This document shows positions 1 to 15,800 of a stretch of DNA of 64,000 nt, piece after piece (position 1 is the stretch's first letter; each line of letters begins with the position of its first letter). This stretch comes from Chamaecrista fasciculata. Taxonomy: Eukaryota; Streptophyta; Magnoliopsida; Fabales; Fabaceae. Position numbers and translations under genes: made by a program. The notes under the pieces are model-generated. The model was not told the DNA's origin and did no database searches. It worked only from the letters and a program-made list of their open reading frames with translations. Location: positions 186,001 through 250,000 of the forward strand of contig QANZ01053660.1 in NCBI GenBank assembly GCA_003254925.1, read 5' to 3'.

Positions 1-4622
<4,622 letters not shown>

Positions 4623-5415
4623 CTGTGATATTGTCATTTAATTTATTTTTCTTAACAAAGAAAATCCCTATGTCATCCCCTTTTCCCTCTCGATAATTCA
4701 AGATTAAATTTAATCTTATGAACGGGAGTTTTCGTAGTCTTTACTTAAAATGACAATAACCATACTGTATGTAAAAGAAAATGTCTTGATATTTTTTTCC
4801 TTATTACCTCTCGGTACACTGAATTTCTTTAGCTGTACTTTTTTTTTCCATGATTAGTTGTGTTCAAATGTTTTTATTGCATATTATTAGATAAAAATAT
4901 TAACTACTCTCTAAGAAAAAAATAAAATAAAATATAAACTACTCTGTATAAATCTAGTTCTTATACAAAGATATGATGATATAACGTTGACAGTACGATA
5001 AATTTGAATCGAAGCTTACATTCCTGCTTTTGGAATGCCTCGAAACTCAACTTAATTACCAAAGCTTGAAGAAAAAATACAATCAAAACTTGAGATTTTA
5101 AATATTCAACAAAGTCAAAGATATGCCATTTAAATAGGCAAGGTCTCTCCAATTGGAGTTTGTTTAATGGTAGAGATTATAGTTAAACTATCAGGGCTCG
5201 TTGTGAAAGATAGAACTCAAAGTTAATGTTAAATTGCATGTGCTTACACCCTTAACAAAATCTGAAATTTTTGGTCCCTCATTCCAAGGAAAAAAAACAA
5301 TTAATCCAGGGGTGTAATTTTTGAGTTCGGAATTTCGGGTTTGGGGTCTTTGGGCCTAAAGCTTGAAGTATATCTTTTGCCAAGGAGGACAAATCAGTTA
5401 TCAGTAAAAAAAAAA
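4623..5415. other. 3' UTR of the TraB gene and AT-rich spacer
   Basis: The first few hundred bases after the TGA presumably hold the 3' UTR of the TraB gene. The rest is AT-rich without a recognisable gene, RNA or terminal repeat. Confidence 0.5.
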
Positions 5416-6467
5416 GGCCAAAGTGCGAAATTGGTCTCATAACTTTGCTTTAGTTCTCAAATCAGTCCTATAACTTTTTTTTGTCTCAGATTTAGTCCCA
5501 TAAGTTTTGAAAAGTTTCCACCGTTAGTCCTATGAGTAATTCCGTCCATGTATTCCGTTAAATATGACGTGGCACCATGACTAGGATGCTGACTTGGATA
5601 AGTAGATTGAAAAAGGACCATTCTGCAACAACTAACAACATTTTGAATGAAAATGAGATTTTTAGCAAGGACCATTTTTAAAACCCTTATATCACTGATC
5701 TCTTCCTCGCCTCCTCGCGCCGCCAATGTTCATCTCCTCAGATTCCTCCAAACCGACTGAACTTGCCGGAAGCTCTTGTTGGGTCAATTCATTCATTAAT
5801 TCATCTTCACAATTCATTGCATGACCAAAATGGAAAAACAAGGAGAAGAAGAAGATCAAGCAATCAGTGAAACCCCAAATCAGAATCTGCAGAAGCTCAC
5901 CATTTTCTATAACGGCAAGATGTGTATTTCTGTCGTCATCGAGCTCACCATTTGATTATTTCTCCGTCGTCGTCGACTCCACCATGGAAGATGCTTTCGA
6001 CCACCGCCAGAGCCAACAGGAGAAGACCCACCGCCACCGTCCCTCCCTTACCCCGGCGAGTTCGTCAACGTTGTGGAGTAGGCGTGGGCGGCGTTCAACA
6101 AGAGCTTCCGGCAAGTATAATCAGTTTGGAGGAATCTGAGGAGATGAACGTTGGCGGCGCGGCGAGGTGAGGAAGATGCTAATGATACAACTTACAAGGG
6201 TTTTAAAAATGGTCCTTGGTAAAAATCTCATTTTCATTTAAAATGTTGTTATTTGTTGCAAAATGATCCTTTTTCAGTCCACTTATCCAAGTCAGCATCC
6301 TAGTCATGGTGCCACGTCATATTTAACAGAATAAATAGACGGAATTATTCATAGGACTAACAGTGGGAACTTTTCAAAACTTATGAGACCAAATCTGAGA
6401 CAAAAAAAGTTATAGGACTGATTTAGGAACTGAAGCAAAGTTATAGGACCAAATTCATATTTTGGCC
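5416..6467. mobile_element. Non-autonomous DNA transposon with long terminal inverted repeats (Pack-MULE-like)
   Basis: The 1052-bp segment starts GGCCAAAGTGCGAAATTGGT and ends in the near-complement (ACCAAATTCATATTTTGGCC). The inverted arms extend about 330 bp each, roughly 5416-5750 and 6120-6467, with many small differences. The flanks are A-rich on both sides (TAAAAAAAA), which would fit a 9-bp Mutator-type target duplication, but low complexity makes this weak. The centre (about 5760-6115) is much more GC-rich than the surroundings and contains a JAZ-like gene fragment plus another coding-looking piece. No transposase is present. The class assignment to Mutator is inference from arm length and captured sequence. 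Confidence 0.75.
5821..5955 (+). pseudogene. Captured JAZ7/JAZ8-like TIFY-domain fragment
   Basis: An ATG-started frame of 44 codons reads an acidic leader (MTKMEKQGEEEDQ) and then LTIFYNGKMCISVVIEL before a TGA. LTIFYNGKMC is the start of a TIFY (ZIM) domain, and NGKMC is the form I recall from the JAZ7/JAZ8 type of jasmonate repressors. The domain is cut after about half its length; the rest of the domain and the Jas motif are absent. The fragment sits wholly inside the inverted-repeat transposon at 5416-6467, which suggests capture. Whether it is transcribed cannot be told from sequence. Confidence 0.65.
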
Positions 6468-7853
6468 TAAAAAAAATTATAAAAAATCATTTACAATTTC
6501 AATTTGATTTTATTTATTAACGGTATTAATTAGATAGAAAGAAAATTCGTCAAAAGTAATTTGAAATAATTCAAAACTTCGAACTTGTTATGATCAATTC
6601 TGAAAAATAAAATATATAATTAATTTCGCTCATATTATAAAACGAGTAATTTATTTTAAGAATTAAGTTTAACATTATTTGGTGACACTCCAGCTTTAAT
6701 CATTATAACCAAGAAACTAATTTTTTTAAAAAAATTTAAAAGCCTAAAAAATACAAAAAAAATAATAATAAAGGGCCTAATTGTAAATTACTTTGACATT
6801 TTTTAACATTATCTCTTAACAATATAAACACATGATTAAAAACTATAAAAATAAAATTGTAATTGTTTTAAATTAAAAAGATAAAATTATAATTTAAATT
6901 ATTAGATTGTTCCTCCCTTTTCAATAACAGAATTTTTAGAGTTTTTTATTGGAATCCTCTAGAGATACATGTATTGCACCTCTTGACCTTTACTGGCTTC
7001 ATGTATTCTCAGTACAGTTCTTCCTATTTCTTGAGGGGTATTGTCAGTTCAGTTCATCCGATTTCTTGAAGAGTATTCTCATTACTCAGCTCAGTTCCTC
7101 CTATTTCTTGAGGGCGTATCCAGCATACTTCCACCAAATTTGATTCACTTCCACTCATTAGTTAATATATTTTTCTCTCCTTCAAACTTCAAGGGATCAG
7201 GTAAATGAAGTATAACAAAACTTTCTTGAGTCTCGAAAGTTTGATAATCTTGTAAGGATAACAATATATGTGGCGTTTCCAAGATCATATGGCATTGAAG
7301 ATCCATCAATCAGGATGACCACAACATACATATAGCGCCCTAGCCATTATACCCAAAGGAACAAAATATCCTACGGGAATTGGTAATGGGCGCAATTGGT
7401 TTATTTACTGATTTTTCAACAGCCACAAACCCATCATCAGTGACAGAGATACTAAATTTTTTTTCTTTCTTCTTCTTCCATTGCGAAGTCCAGATGTAGC
7501 TCAAATAACAAACAGATGCATCGAAATGCATATTATTGGGCAACGATGGACACTTTCAAGAGAAGCATTTAAGATGAAAATGAGAAGCTCATTCATCAAA
7601 AACCTTCTCTTATATTTCATTTCCCAGACATGTAACAGTCCCTACCAAAGATGCATTCAAGGTAGACACCTGACTATATCTGGTTTTGCAGAGATACTAA
7701 ATGAAAACCTTCAAGATATTAAATGAGCTTATTAAGAACGAGCTTAATTTGACATGTTATATTAAAAATAGTCATATATTCTGTATGTTAGGCATGTATG
7801 TAATGAATTATTCATTTTGGCCAAAAAAAGGGATTGGATGCCCTAAGCCATTA
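6468..7853. other. AT-rich spacer without recognised gene
   Basis: The stretch is AT-rich to about 6900 and then of mixed composition. Short open frames exist (for example 7340-7543 on the minus strand), but none shows a family motif, a splice structure or a plausible start. It lies downstream of the snoRNA cluster and may include its transcript 3' end. Confidence 0.4.
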
Positions 7854-7961
7854 CGTGCTCAGTGGAAGGAGAAGTCGTTAAAGAAAAGGGCTCACGGCGA
7901 GACCTAAAGGTCACGTCCACTGCCCATAAACACATCAGTGTTTTCATCTCATCATTGCACA
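7854..7961 (-). ncRNA. Box C/D snoRNA with 18S rRNA 3'-end guide
   Basis: On the minus strand GTGC is followed by box C (AATGATGA, + positions 7949-7956), and box D (CTGA, 7859-7862) is followed by GCAC, which closes the terminal stem. The 15 bases GGAAGGAGAAGTCGT on the plus strand, starting two bases from box D, are identical to a stretch near the 3' end of plant 18S rRNA (the ITS5-type primer site, from memory). The RNA is therefore antisense to 18S at the normal guide position and predicts 2'-O-methylation at the second A of GGAAGG by the D+5 rule. A possible D' box lies at 7935-7938. About 108 nt is within the plant range. This is the last of three snoRNAs in one direction. Confidence 0.75.
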
Positions 7962-8043
7962 CTATGGCTTGGTGAACACAAACAAAACATTACTACAAAG
8001 ACTATAAAATTTGAAATAAAAACCTTAGTTGAAGATTCAAGAA

Positions 8044-8129
8044 TGGGCTTCAGTGTGTGTAACAATCAGTTCATTGATAAAAATCTCACTGAAATCCGCT
8101 AAGATTATTGAATTATCTTCATAAGCCCG
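8044..8129 (-). ncRNA. Box C/D snoRNA, double guide for adjacent 25S rRNA sites
   Basis: The terminal stem is GGGCTT (minus strand, + 8123-8128) with AAGCCC (+ 8045-8050). Box C is ATGAAGA (+ 8116-8122), one mismatch from RTGATGA; box D is CTGA (8050-8053). The plus strand next to box D reads GTGTGTAACAA, and further inside, before a degenerate D', it reads AATCCGCTAAG. Both 11-mers occur next to each other in the 25S/28S rRNA segment I recall as AATCCGCTAAGGAGTGTGTAACAA (split here: first 11, GA-type spacer, last 11). A single snoRNA guiding two neighbouring sites is a known arrangement. The imperfect C box lowers certainty; the paired complementarity raises it. Confidence 0.7.
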
Positions 8130-8349
8130 AATTTCATATGAAACCTATTCTAATAAAGAAAATAAACATTGCTTAACACTTTCGTGGAAAATGAGAAACA
8201 AGAGTGAATGAAGGGAAACCCGTAGCATCTAAAAAAAAAAAGACATTTTCCTGTAAAATCCCAAATCATAACCCTGGGTATCCGCGAGCTCAGAACGAGA
8301 AATAATTGAAAAGACGATTCGTCGAAAAAAAAAATGAGGAGTTCGCTTT

Positions 8350-8445
8350 GGTGTGCTCAGACAGCCAAGGGTTGCTAATCAACTTCCGAGTAAGGTACTC
8401 AGATCAGAAACTCTAGTCCATAAAATAGCCTCATCACCGCACACA
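8350..8445 (-). ncRNA. Box C/D snoRNA with probable 25S rRNA guide
   Basis: On the minus strand GTGTGC precedes box C (GTGATGA, + 8431-8437), and box D (CTGA, 8357-8360) is followed by GCACAC, giving a 6-bp terminal stem. An internal D' CTGA lies at 8404-8407. The plus strand next to D' contains ACTCTAGTCC, a 10-base match to the 25S segment around CTTGACTCTAGTCCGAC as I recall it. The element next to box D (CAGCCAAGGGTT) is only a near match to the 25S CAGCCAAGCGTT segment. This is the promoter-proximal member of the cluster. Confidence 0.68.
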
Positions 8446-8604
8446 AAATAACCTAAAAATGCAATCAAAGCATTGAGAAACAGATTAGAAATCTATACAA
8501 TCAAAGAAGCAAAATGGAGGAAAATTCTGGCTCGGGAAGAGTGTGGAACAAAATCACGCCCAGGAGGACGAAAGGAGATTCAAGAAAGGAGTGGATCGAT
8601 GTTC

Positions 8605-8746
8605 ATATATTTATATAGGTAGTGTGAGTAAGTGGTAAGCTACAAAAATTAGGGTTTTCCTTGGGTACGAAACGAAATGGCGTTTATCATTATCTGGTCA
8701 ATGAAATGGCGTTTAGAATGTTGTGTTTTGCTTGTGTGATTGGGCT
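8605..8746 (-). promoter_or_regulatory. snoRNA-cluster promoter: TATA box, telo-box, site II
   Basis: Reading towards the snoRNAs, there is a TGGGCY site II motif (8741-8746, plus strand TGGGCT), two 13-bp direct repeats GAAATGGCGTTTA (8674-8686 and 8703-8715), a telo-box AAACCCTAA (8649-8657) and a TATA element TATATAAATATAT (8605-8617). Telo-box plus site II is the standard promoter signature of plant snoRNA and ribosomal protein genes. The predicted start near 8580 lies about 135 bp before the first snoRNA. Confidence 0.65.
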
Positions 8747-9091
8747 GGACGCCAAGTCTAGATTATTTTTTTTTTCATATGTCAAATATACGGAGTACCA
8801 AACAATTATATTCTTTTGTCTTTAATTGTTTTAAGAGTAAACTCCCAAATTGGTCCCTGGATTATTAGGTCGCTGACAGATTGGTCCCTGAATTAAGGAA
8901 ATTGACAAATAGGTCTCCGAATTTTACAAACGTTAGTCAAATTGGTCCTTCTGTTAAATGTCCGTTAACCAACCAGCTGACGTGGCCGTTAACTGCTGAC
9001 GTGGCACGTTAAGTGCCACGTCAGCAGTTCGAAAACTAGAAAAAAAAAAACCAACTGTGTATTTTCTGCCACATAAGCATTAATATTTAAA
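8747..9091. other. Transposon-derived spacer
   Basis: From about 8836 the sequence has repeated motifs of the form AAATTGGTCCCTG and a short perfect-looking dyad around 8995-9030 (CTGCTGACGTGGCAC and its complement). This is typical of the ends of long-inverted-repeat plant elements. No matching right end was found beyond 11078, so the element or its flank is incomplete. Confidence 0.4.
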
Positions 9092-9319
9092 AAAAAACAT
9101 TTCATCTCTTCTTCAAATTGGTCCCTGAGTTCAATTTTTATCCCATTATTTTCAATTCCCACTCTTTTCATCATCTTCATTCATTTTAGTCCAAAATCCT
9201 CAAAATAAAATTGTAAAGTGTCCCAAAACTCTTCCAAAAATTCCAATTTAGTCCNTCTTAGGACCTAGGCGTTATTTTTAAATTTTATTTTTGCTTCCGC
9301 TGCCCTTGGCGCCTACGAT

Positions 9320-9620
9320 TCCCAACACTAAACCCTAAAACCTAAACCCTAAACCCCAAAATCCTAAACCCTAAAATTCTAAAATTGTAAAGTGTCCCAA
9401 AACTCTTCCAAACATTCCAATTTAGTCCTTAAAAGTATTAAAAACCCTAAAACCCTAAACCCAAAATCCTAAACCCTAAAAGTGTCCCAAAACTCTACCA
9501 AACATTCTAATTTAGTCCTTAAAACTATTAAAAACCCTAAAACCTAAACCCTAACCCCTAAAATCCTAAACCCTAAAATCTAAAACCCTAAACCCTAAAT
9601 CCTAAGCCCCTAAAAAAACT
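9320..9620 (+). repeat. Telomere-like (CCCTAAA) block, left arm
   Basis: Variants of CCCTAAA, CCTAAAA and CCCCAAAATCC are interspersed with the phrase TCCAATTTAGTCCTTAAAA. The units are irregular, so this is not a true telomere array. Confidence 0.8.
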
Positions 9621-10488
9621 ACTCTCTTGCATTTTGGTCCCTAAATCCTACTTTCCTCTTCACCTTGCCTAAAATTTATTAAATCAGAATTAAAAAAATA
9701 ACATTTTGGTCCCTAAATCTTCATCATTCATCATCTTCGTCTTCGATTCATCATCATCACTCATCATCTTCGATCTTCATCATCATACCCATCTCCACAT
9801 CTCAATCTCCAATCTCCAAGAATCCCAAGTCACAAACACAGACAAACAAACTCAGATAAACAAATCCATTGTCCTCATTCATCATCTTCGTTTCATCTTC
9901 GTCAGTTCATCCCTAAAACATCATCGGCGATGGCTTGTGGGTTTTGGCACGATTTCAGATCTGAAAAGTGTGGATTATGTTTTGAAATTCATCAATTTCA
10001 GATCTGTGAACTTGGTTGGACTGAACCAAAATCGCGATTTCAATTTCAGATCATTCTGAAATTCATCAATTTCAGATCTGTGAAATCGCAATTTCTTGTC
10101 GTCGCGATTTCTGGCGCCGTTCCAGGAGGGTGCAGTGGTCGGACTAGCTCTTGTCGGCTCGGATTTCTTGTCGCCATCGTCGGCGGCGATGCTTACATGT
10201 CTGAGAGCCGACCTGAAATTGAAGTCGCGGCGAAGAAGACAAGGAGCGATGGATTTTTATGAATGAAGATGATGAACGAATCTGGGTTTCTAGGTTGAGG
10301 ATGAAGATGAAATAAGATGAATGAATGAATGATGATGATGAAATGACTTGCATTCTGGAAGAATAAATGATGAATTGATGAAGATGAAGATTAAAATTTT
10401 TTTTTTTTGGTTTAGGACTTAAAAAAAATTAGGGATTTATGTTAAATTGGGGAGATGAAGATGAAGATTAAAAAAAGTTTAAGTTTTA

Positions 10489-10900
10489 GGGGTTTAGAGT
10501 TTAGGGTTTAGGGTTTAGAGTTTTAAATATTTTTAAGGACTAAATTGGAATGTTTGGAAGAGTTTTAGGGTTTAGGGTTTAGGATTTTGGGGTTTAGGTT
10601 TTAGGGTTTAGGATTTAGGGTTTTAGGGTTTTTAATACTTTTAAGGACTAAATTGGAATGTTTGGTAGAGTTTTGGGACACTTTTAGGGTTTAGGATTTT
10701 GGGGTTTAGGGTTTAGGTTTTAGGGTCTAGGATTTTAGGGTTTAGGGTTTAGGGTTTTAGGGGTTTTAATACTTTTAAGGACTAAATTGGAATGTTTGGA
10801 AGAGTTTTGGGACACTTTACAATTTTAGGATTTTAGGGTTTTAGGGTTTAGGGTTTAGGTTTTAGGGTTTAGGATTTAGGGTTTAGGGTTTTAGGGTTTT
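10489..10900 (-). repeat. Telomere-like (TTTAGGG) block, right arm
   Basis: TTTAGGG and variants alternate with TTTTAAGGACTAAATTGGA and TTTGGGACACTTT about every 110-140 bp, in the opposite orientation to the left block. This makes at least four higher-order copies of a mixed unit. Confidence 0.8.
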
Positions 10901-11078
10901 TAATACTTTTAAGGACTAAATTGGAATGTTTGGAAGAGTTTTGGGACACTTTACAATTTTATTTTTAGGATTTGGGACTAAAATGAATGAAGATGATGAA
11001 AAGATGAGGAATTGAAAATAATGGGATAAAAATTGAACTCAGGGACCAATTTGAAGAAGAGATAAAATGTTTTTTCTT

Positions 11079-12544
11079 TTGTGGGGCTTGATTTTGGAAA
11101 AATTTGGGGGTTTTGATTTGTTTGTAGTGTACTTGAATGAAAATTGTTGTTGAATATAGGGATTTTTTGATAAATCATGGATGCTCATTTGTCTTTTGAG
11201 GTTCTAAGGACTATTTTCATAAAGATCATAATCTTTTGGGATTAAAGTGTAATTAAATCAGGACCTATTCAAAATAAATCTTATGGAAAGGAGAGAATTC
11301 TATAATATTAGAATTCTAAAGACCCTTTTATAATTAATTCTTTATGTTTTGATCACTTTTAGTAATGGGAAAGGACTTAAACGCATAAGAGAAGACTTGT
11401 TGGGAGATTTTTGACATTTTAACGTACATTTGCCGTTAAATCGTAACAGAAAAAAACCTCAGGGGACCAAATCGCTAACGGAGCAAACCACGGGGTACCA
11501 CAATGCAAAAATTTTTCTTTCAGGGTACCAAAGGGGAACCGCCCCTAACCATAGGGTACCAAATTGCAATTTACCCAAAAAAAAATATACACAAAGAACT
11601 TCCCATTTTCTCCATATTGATTGACTATATAGCCAAGAATCTATCAAAGAATAAATTTAATTTGATTAAACTATAGAATTTGAATGAGACTTTGGATATA
11701 GTTTACAAATAAATGCATACAAATTACTTGAAACGTTGGTTTAAGTAATAAAGAGTTTGATATCATTTACATAAAATTTTAAACTCGAGACATTATATTA
11801 TAAATATAATTATTTCTGTTAAGGGATTCTCTTATTATAATCAGGTTTGCAATGTGAGTCAAATTTAAATTAATTAAAATAAAGTCTTGAATACTGAGTG
11901 CACCACCAAAAAATATAATATACTTCAAATATCATGTGAACAATATAAAAACATATATATTTAAGGAAGAAAAAAGTGACACTATATTAGCCACCAGGGA
12001 AACACATGGGAAGTAATTACATTTGGTTAGAACAGACCTTGGTGCAGTTTCAAAAAATATTTATTAGGAAATTTGTTTTTCAACAAAATATTATTTTATA
12101 AAAAGCTGGCCATCACATACTTAATTTCTATTATGAAAAAAGAAACTTTGATTGAAATGTTTAGGAAATATTGGAATTGCTCCTCATATTATAGAATAAA
12201 TTTTATTTTAGTCATAAAATAATATTTTATTTCGAACCAATCCTCAAACTATCACTCTTGTATAACAGTTAGGTCCCAAGATAATTTCGTCAAATTTTCC
12301 AGTCACAGCGAAAAAAAATGTATATAAAATAATGATACAATATACACGTAAAAAATGTACATATATATCTATATACTATACGTTTTCTCTCTATGATCAG
12401 AAAAATTTAATGGAATTCAATCAATTCATGGAATCTAGCGATGGAACAAAAGTTATAGTTTAAAGATCATTTTAGGAAAAAATAATTTTAACATAAAATA
12501 TAATTTTAATTAAATATTTGACCAAAATTTTGATATAGGGGATA
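11079..12544. other. AT-rich spacer with transposon remnants
   Basis: Around 11430-11575 there are GGGTACCA motifs (GGGTACCACAATGCAA, GGGTACCAAATTGCAA) of the same type as other elements in the window (32489, 63140). The remainder is AT-rich with no gene seen. Confidence 0.45.
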
Positions 12545-12807
12545 GGCCCATATAAAAGGCAAGCTAACTTGAGCCCAATAAGTTAGATGAAAAAGAAAAG
12601 GGGGAATGAACTGACTTGCCGGGTAAGTTTGGTAGTAGATATAGATATTGAAAGTTGAAACCCGATAGACGAAAGCTAAAGATATTTGCAGTTTAGTCCC
12701 TCTCACTCTCTCTTTCTTTCTCTCTTTCTCTCGCTTCGCTGTAAGTCTTCTTCTTTTGGAACTCGCTCTGATAGGGTTTCGAATCTTCTTCTTCCTCTAA
12801 ACCCTAA
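12545..12807 (+). promoter_or_regulatory. RPN2 promoter and leader motifs
   Basis: GGCCCAT (site II, from 12545) directly abuts TATAAAA (12551-12557); a second site II (AGCCCA, 12572-12577) follows. A CT-rich leader (about 12695-12735) and a telo-box AAACCCTAA (12799-12807) lie before the ATG at 12878. Site II plus telo-box is usual for growth-linked housekeeping genes. Function is inferred from motifs. Confidence 0.5.
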
Positions 12808-12877
12808 CCTTAGGTATTTCAATTCTTTGATCGAGATCCGCACTCTTGGCTCTCTTTCACCCACTTCGCGAAACCCC

Positions 12878-15800
12878 ATGGCGACCACAATTGTTAGCTC
12901 CGCTGGTGGCTTACTGGCGATGCTGAACGAGTCGCATCCGTTGCTCAAGCTGCACGCTCTCTCCAACCTCAACAACTTGGTTGACAACTTCTGGCCCGAG
13001 ATCTCTACCAGTGTCCCCGTCATGTAAGCATTCTCTTCGCCTTTCAATCTTTGTGTTTGGTTTTCGAGGTGTATTTTGTGATGTATACTATGCGAATTGC
13101 CTTTGTGAGTGGTGTTGCGTGCTTTTGCTAATTAGCTCACTGCTTACTCTGGGAAATATGGGAATCAACTGAAAGGTTGTCGGTTTGGAAGGGCTCTTAA
13201 TCTGAGAGCCCAATTAACACGGGCAGACAAATTCTCAACAACACTGTTATAACATGGTCCCATAAGGAAATTCACGAAGTTTTGTTAACAGTTGTAGGCT
13301 ACTCATATTGAGAAGATCATGTGATTATATTATTAGAAGATGGTGGTTGGTGGTTTGGTTGAATGTGTTGATGTCTCTGGTGCATTGGTAGTACAGAGTC
13401 GAGGAGCCTAGCACTAGTGGTAGAATGGCATTGGATTGTGGATAGGGACGCATATCTGGACTTTATCTTTGAACTTTTATAATATTTGATGCATCAAAGA
13501 GAGATTCGCTGGAGTCTTTAGGAAGAGAGAAGAGAAAATAGAAAGTTAGGGACTCGGTATTGTATTTAAACTAGTTCATGTATGATAATTCAAGTGCATT
13601 AAAGCAATCTTTAATATGTAACCAACTGTGCTGCATCCTGAATTACTAATTACTCCCAAGTTGCTTATTAATTCTTTATATTAATCAATACTTTTACATG
13701 ATAATCCAGTATTCCTGTGATCCTATTTCCCATCACAAAGTCATTGAAGCTCTTTTACAGCATAATTTGCAGGCTTTGTAACTGAAGCCTTCTGTTCTTA
13801 TTTGATTTTGTACACATGCTTATAATTACGAAGTCTTGTGAAGTTGAATTGTTGTGTTCTGATATATGGGTTTTATACTTATGTGTATGTTTTACAGAGA
13901 GAGCTTGTATGAAGATGAGGAATTTGATCAACATCAAAGGCAACTTGCTGCACTTCTTGTGTCAAAGGTATTACTGTTCTGCTAATTACTGAACTTGCAT
14001 CTCTAATGAATAAAGAATGAACATATAGAGAGAAGTTCATTGCCTCAAGTTTCAAGAGAAAGTGTTAGTTTATCTATTTTCATTTTCCTCAGTTTGTTTA
14101 TTGGGGATCAAAATTTTCTGATCCGTACCATTTCATTCTTATATATGGAGATCTGTGAGATATTTTGTCTTTTGTAATCTAAAGTTTATTTTGCACCATT
14201 GACTTCAGGTCTTTTATTACTTGGGTGAACTTAACGATTCATTGTCTTATGCCCTGGGAGCTGGTTCTCTGTTTGACGTTTCAGAGGATTCTGACTATGT
14301 GCATACCCTTCTTGGTAAGATTTATGATCTGGTTTAATTCAACTGTGAAATGTAAAGTATTATGTGATAATTCTTGGGTATTAAAACCTTCCTACATGCA
14401 TCACTTTGACCACTGTGATGTGGTATTGTCATCTTGGTTTAGTTGTCCCTCCTCAATTTGTTTCGGCTTGATATGGTAAAAACGGCAATATTACTACATC
14501 AATATGAAGAAAATTTTGATGTTCTTAATTTTGTGATTAGTTCTCACAGAACTTTGTTTATGTCCTTATATGTTCAGCTAAAGCCATAGATGAATATGCC
14601 AGTCTAAAATCTAAGGCTGCGGAGTCAAGTGATGACTCTGTGAAGGTGGACCCTAGGTTGGAAGCTATCGTGGAACGGATGTTGGATAAGTATGTGAATT
14701 ATGATTATTCTTATGGTTAACATGGTATCATAGTTTCACATAGTTCTCACTTTCCCCTTACCCTCTGCTATTGTTTCTTTGTTTAGGTGTATTTCGGATG
14801 GAAAATTCCAGCAAGCTATGGGAACTGCCATTGAATGCAGGAGATTGGATAAATTAGAGGAAGCAATTACACTGAGTGACAATGTTCACGGAACTCTGTC
14901 ATATTGCATTTATGTCTCTCATTCCTTTGTAAATCTTAGAGAATATAGACAAGAGGTAAGGGAATTCAAGAACTACTAGTATTAAAGCCCTATATGTTAG
15001 ATGTGATGAGTTTTCTTTTCTTTTCCTCTTAAATTTTAGTTATGGGGTTGTATACTATTCAGATTTGTTAGTAATTTTACTAATATTCCTTTTCATTACC
15101 CCTTTGCACTTTGGTCCTTGATACATGGGAATATTATAACTGGCTCAAATATATAGGTCTTCTTTTGAGCCTGCTGTGCTGGTTTAAGCTGTCAATGTGT
15201 TCATGATTCATCATTTGACTAGATTATCTTTCTGTGGAAGTGCTGAAACAACTTGGTTAACATTGAACATATGAATTATGAATGGTCTGTGGTCAGAGAA
15301 CACTAATGTTTTGGTTTTTAGGTTCCATGTCTATATTTATTTTGTGACGCTTGTAATCTCAGGTTTTAGACATTGATCACTTGATCCCTTCTTGGAAGTT
15401 TTATCAAAGTTTATTACGTTTGCTGTATTTTTTATTTCTTAGAAATGGAGCAGGAATTTGTTGGTAAAGGTTTTAAACTTATTGGCATTTCAGATAATTA
15501 GTTTTCTGGATAAGTATTCCATGTGATGTCTCTGTTGTTTTCTTTGTTAACCCATACTATTTGAAAGCTTAATATGATCTTTCTTTTTTTTAACGGAAAA
15601 AGCTTAATCTTCTAAGGAAGCATTTTGGTCTATTTTGGCATTACTTGTAGAAATAAAAGATAATTTTTTTGGTGTGTTCTGACTTGTACTCTGCAATATG
15701 TGTGGTAGACATTTTAACAATGGTTTGTCTAAAATTATAATAAGTGAGACTGATCCTTTGTCTTTTTTGTCTAGGTTCTCCGTCTCCTTGTCAAGGTATT

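Larger units (their letters stand above)
9092..11078. mobile_element. Large foldback element with telomere-like repeats in both arms
   Basis: The left arm (about 9092-9700) and right arm (about 10480-11078) are inverted copies: for example AAATTGGTCCCTGAGTTC near 9115 is matched by GAACTCAGGGACCAATTT near 11035, and the phrase TTTAGTCCTTAAAA recurs in reverse as TTTTAAGGACTAAA. Each arm holds a block of degenerate (CCCTAAA)n. The loop, about 9700-10480, has TCATCATCTTCG-type repeats and a GC-richer core (about 9930-10260) with an open frame of 110 codons that shows no family motif. No transposase is visible. Base 9255 is N. Confidence 0.65.

Noticed and set aside
9930..10262. 110-codon frame in the foldback element
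   Set aside because: No domain or homologue recognised; composition follows the repeat; likely transposon filler.
9320..10900. Possible chromosome end (telomere)
   Set aside because: Repeats are degenerate, in both orientations, and flanked by ordinary genes on both sides.
12703..13047. Minus-strand frame over RPN2 exon 1
   Set aside because: Antisense shadow of a conserved coding exon and its CT-rich leader.
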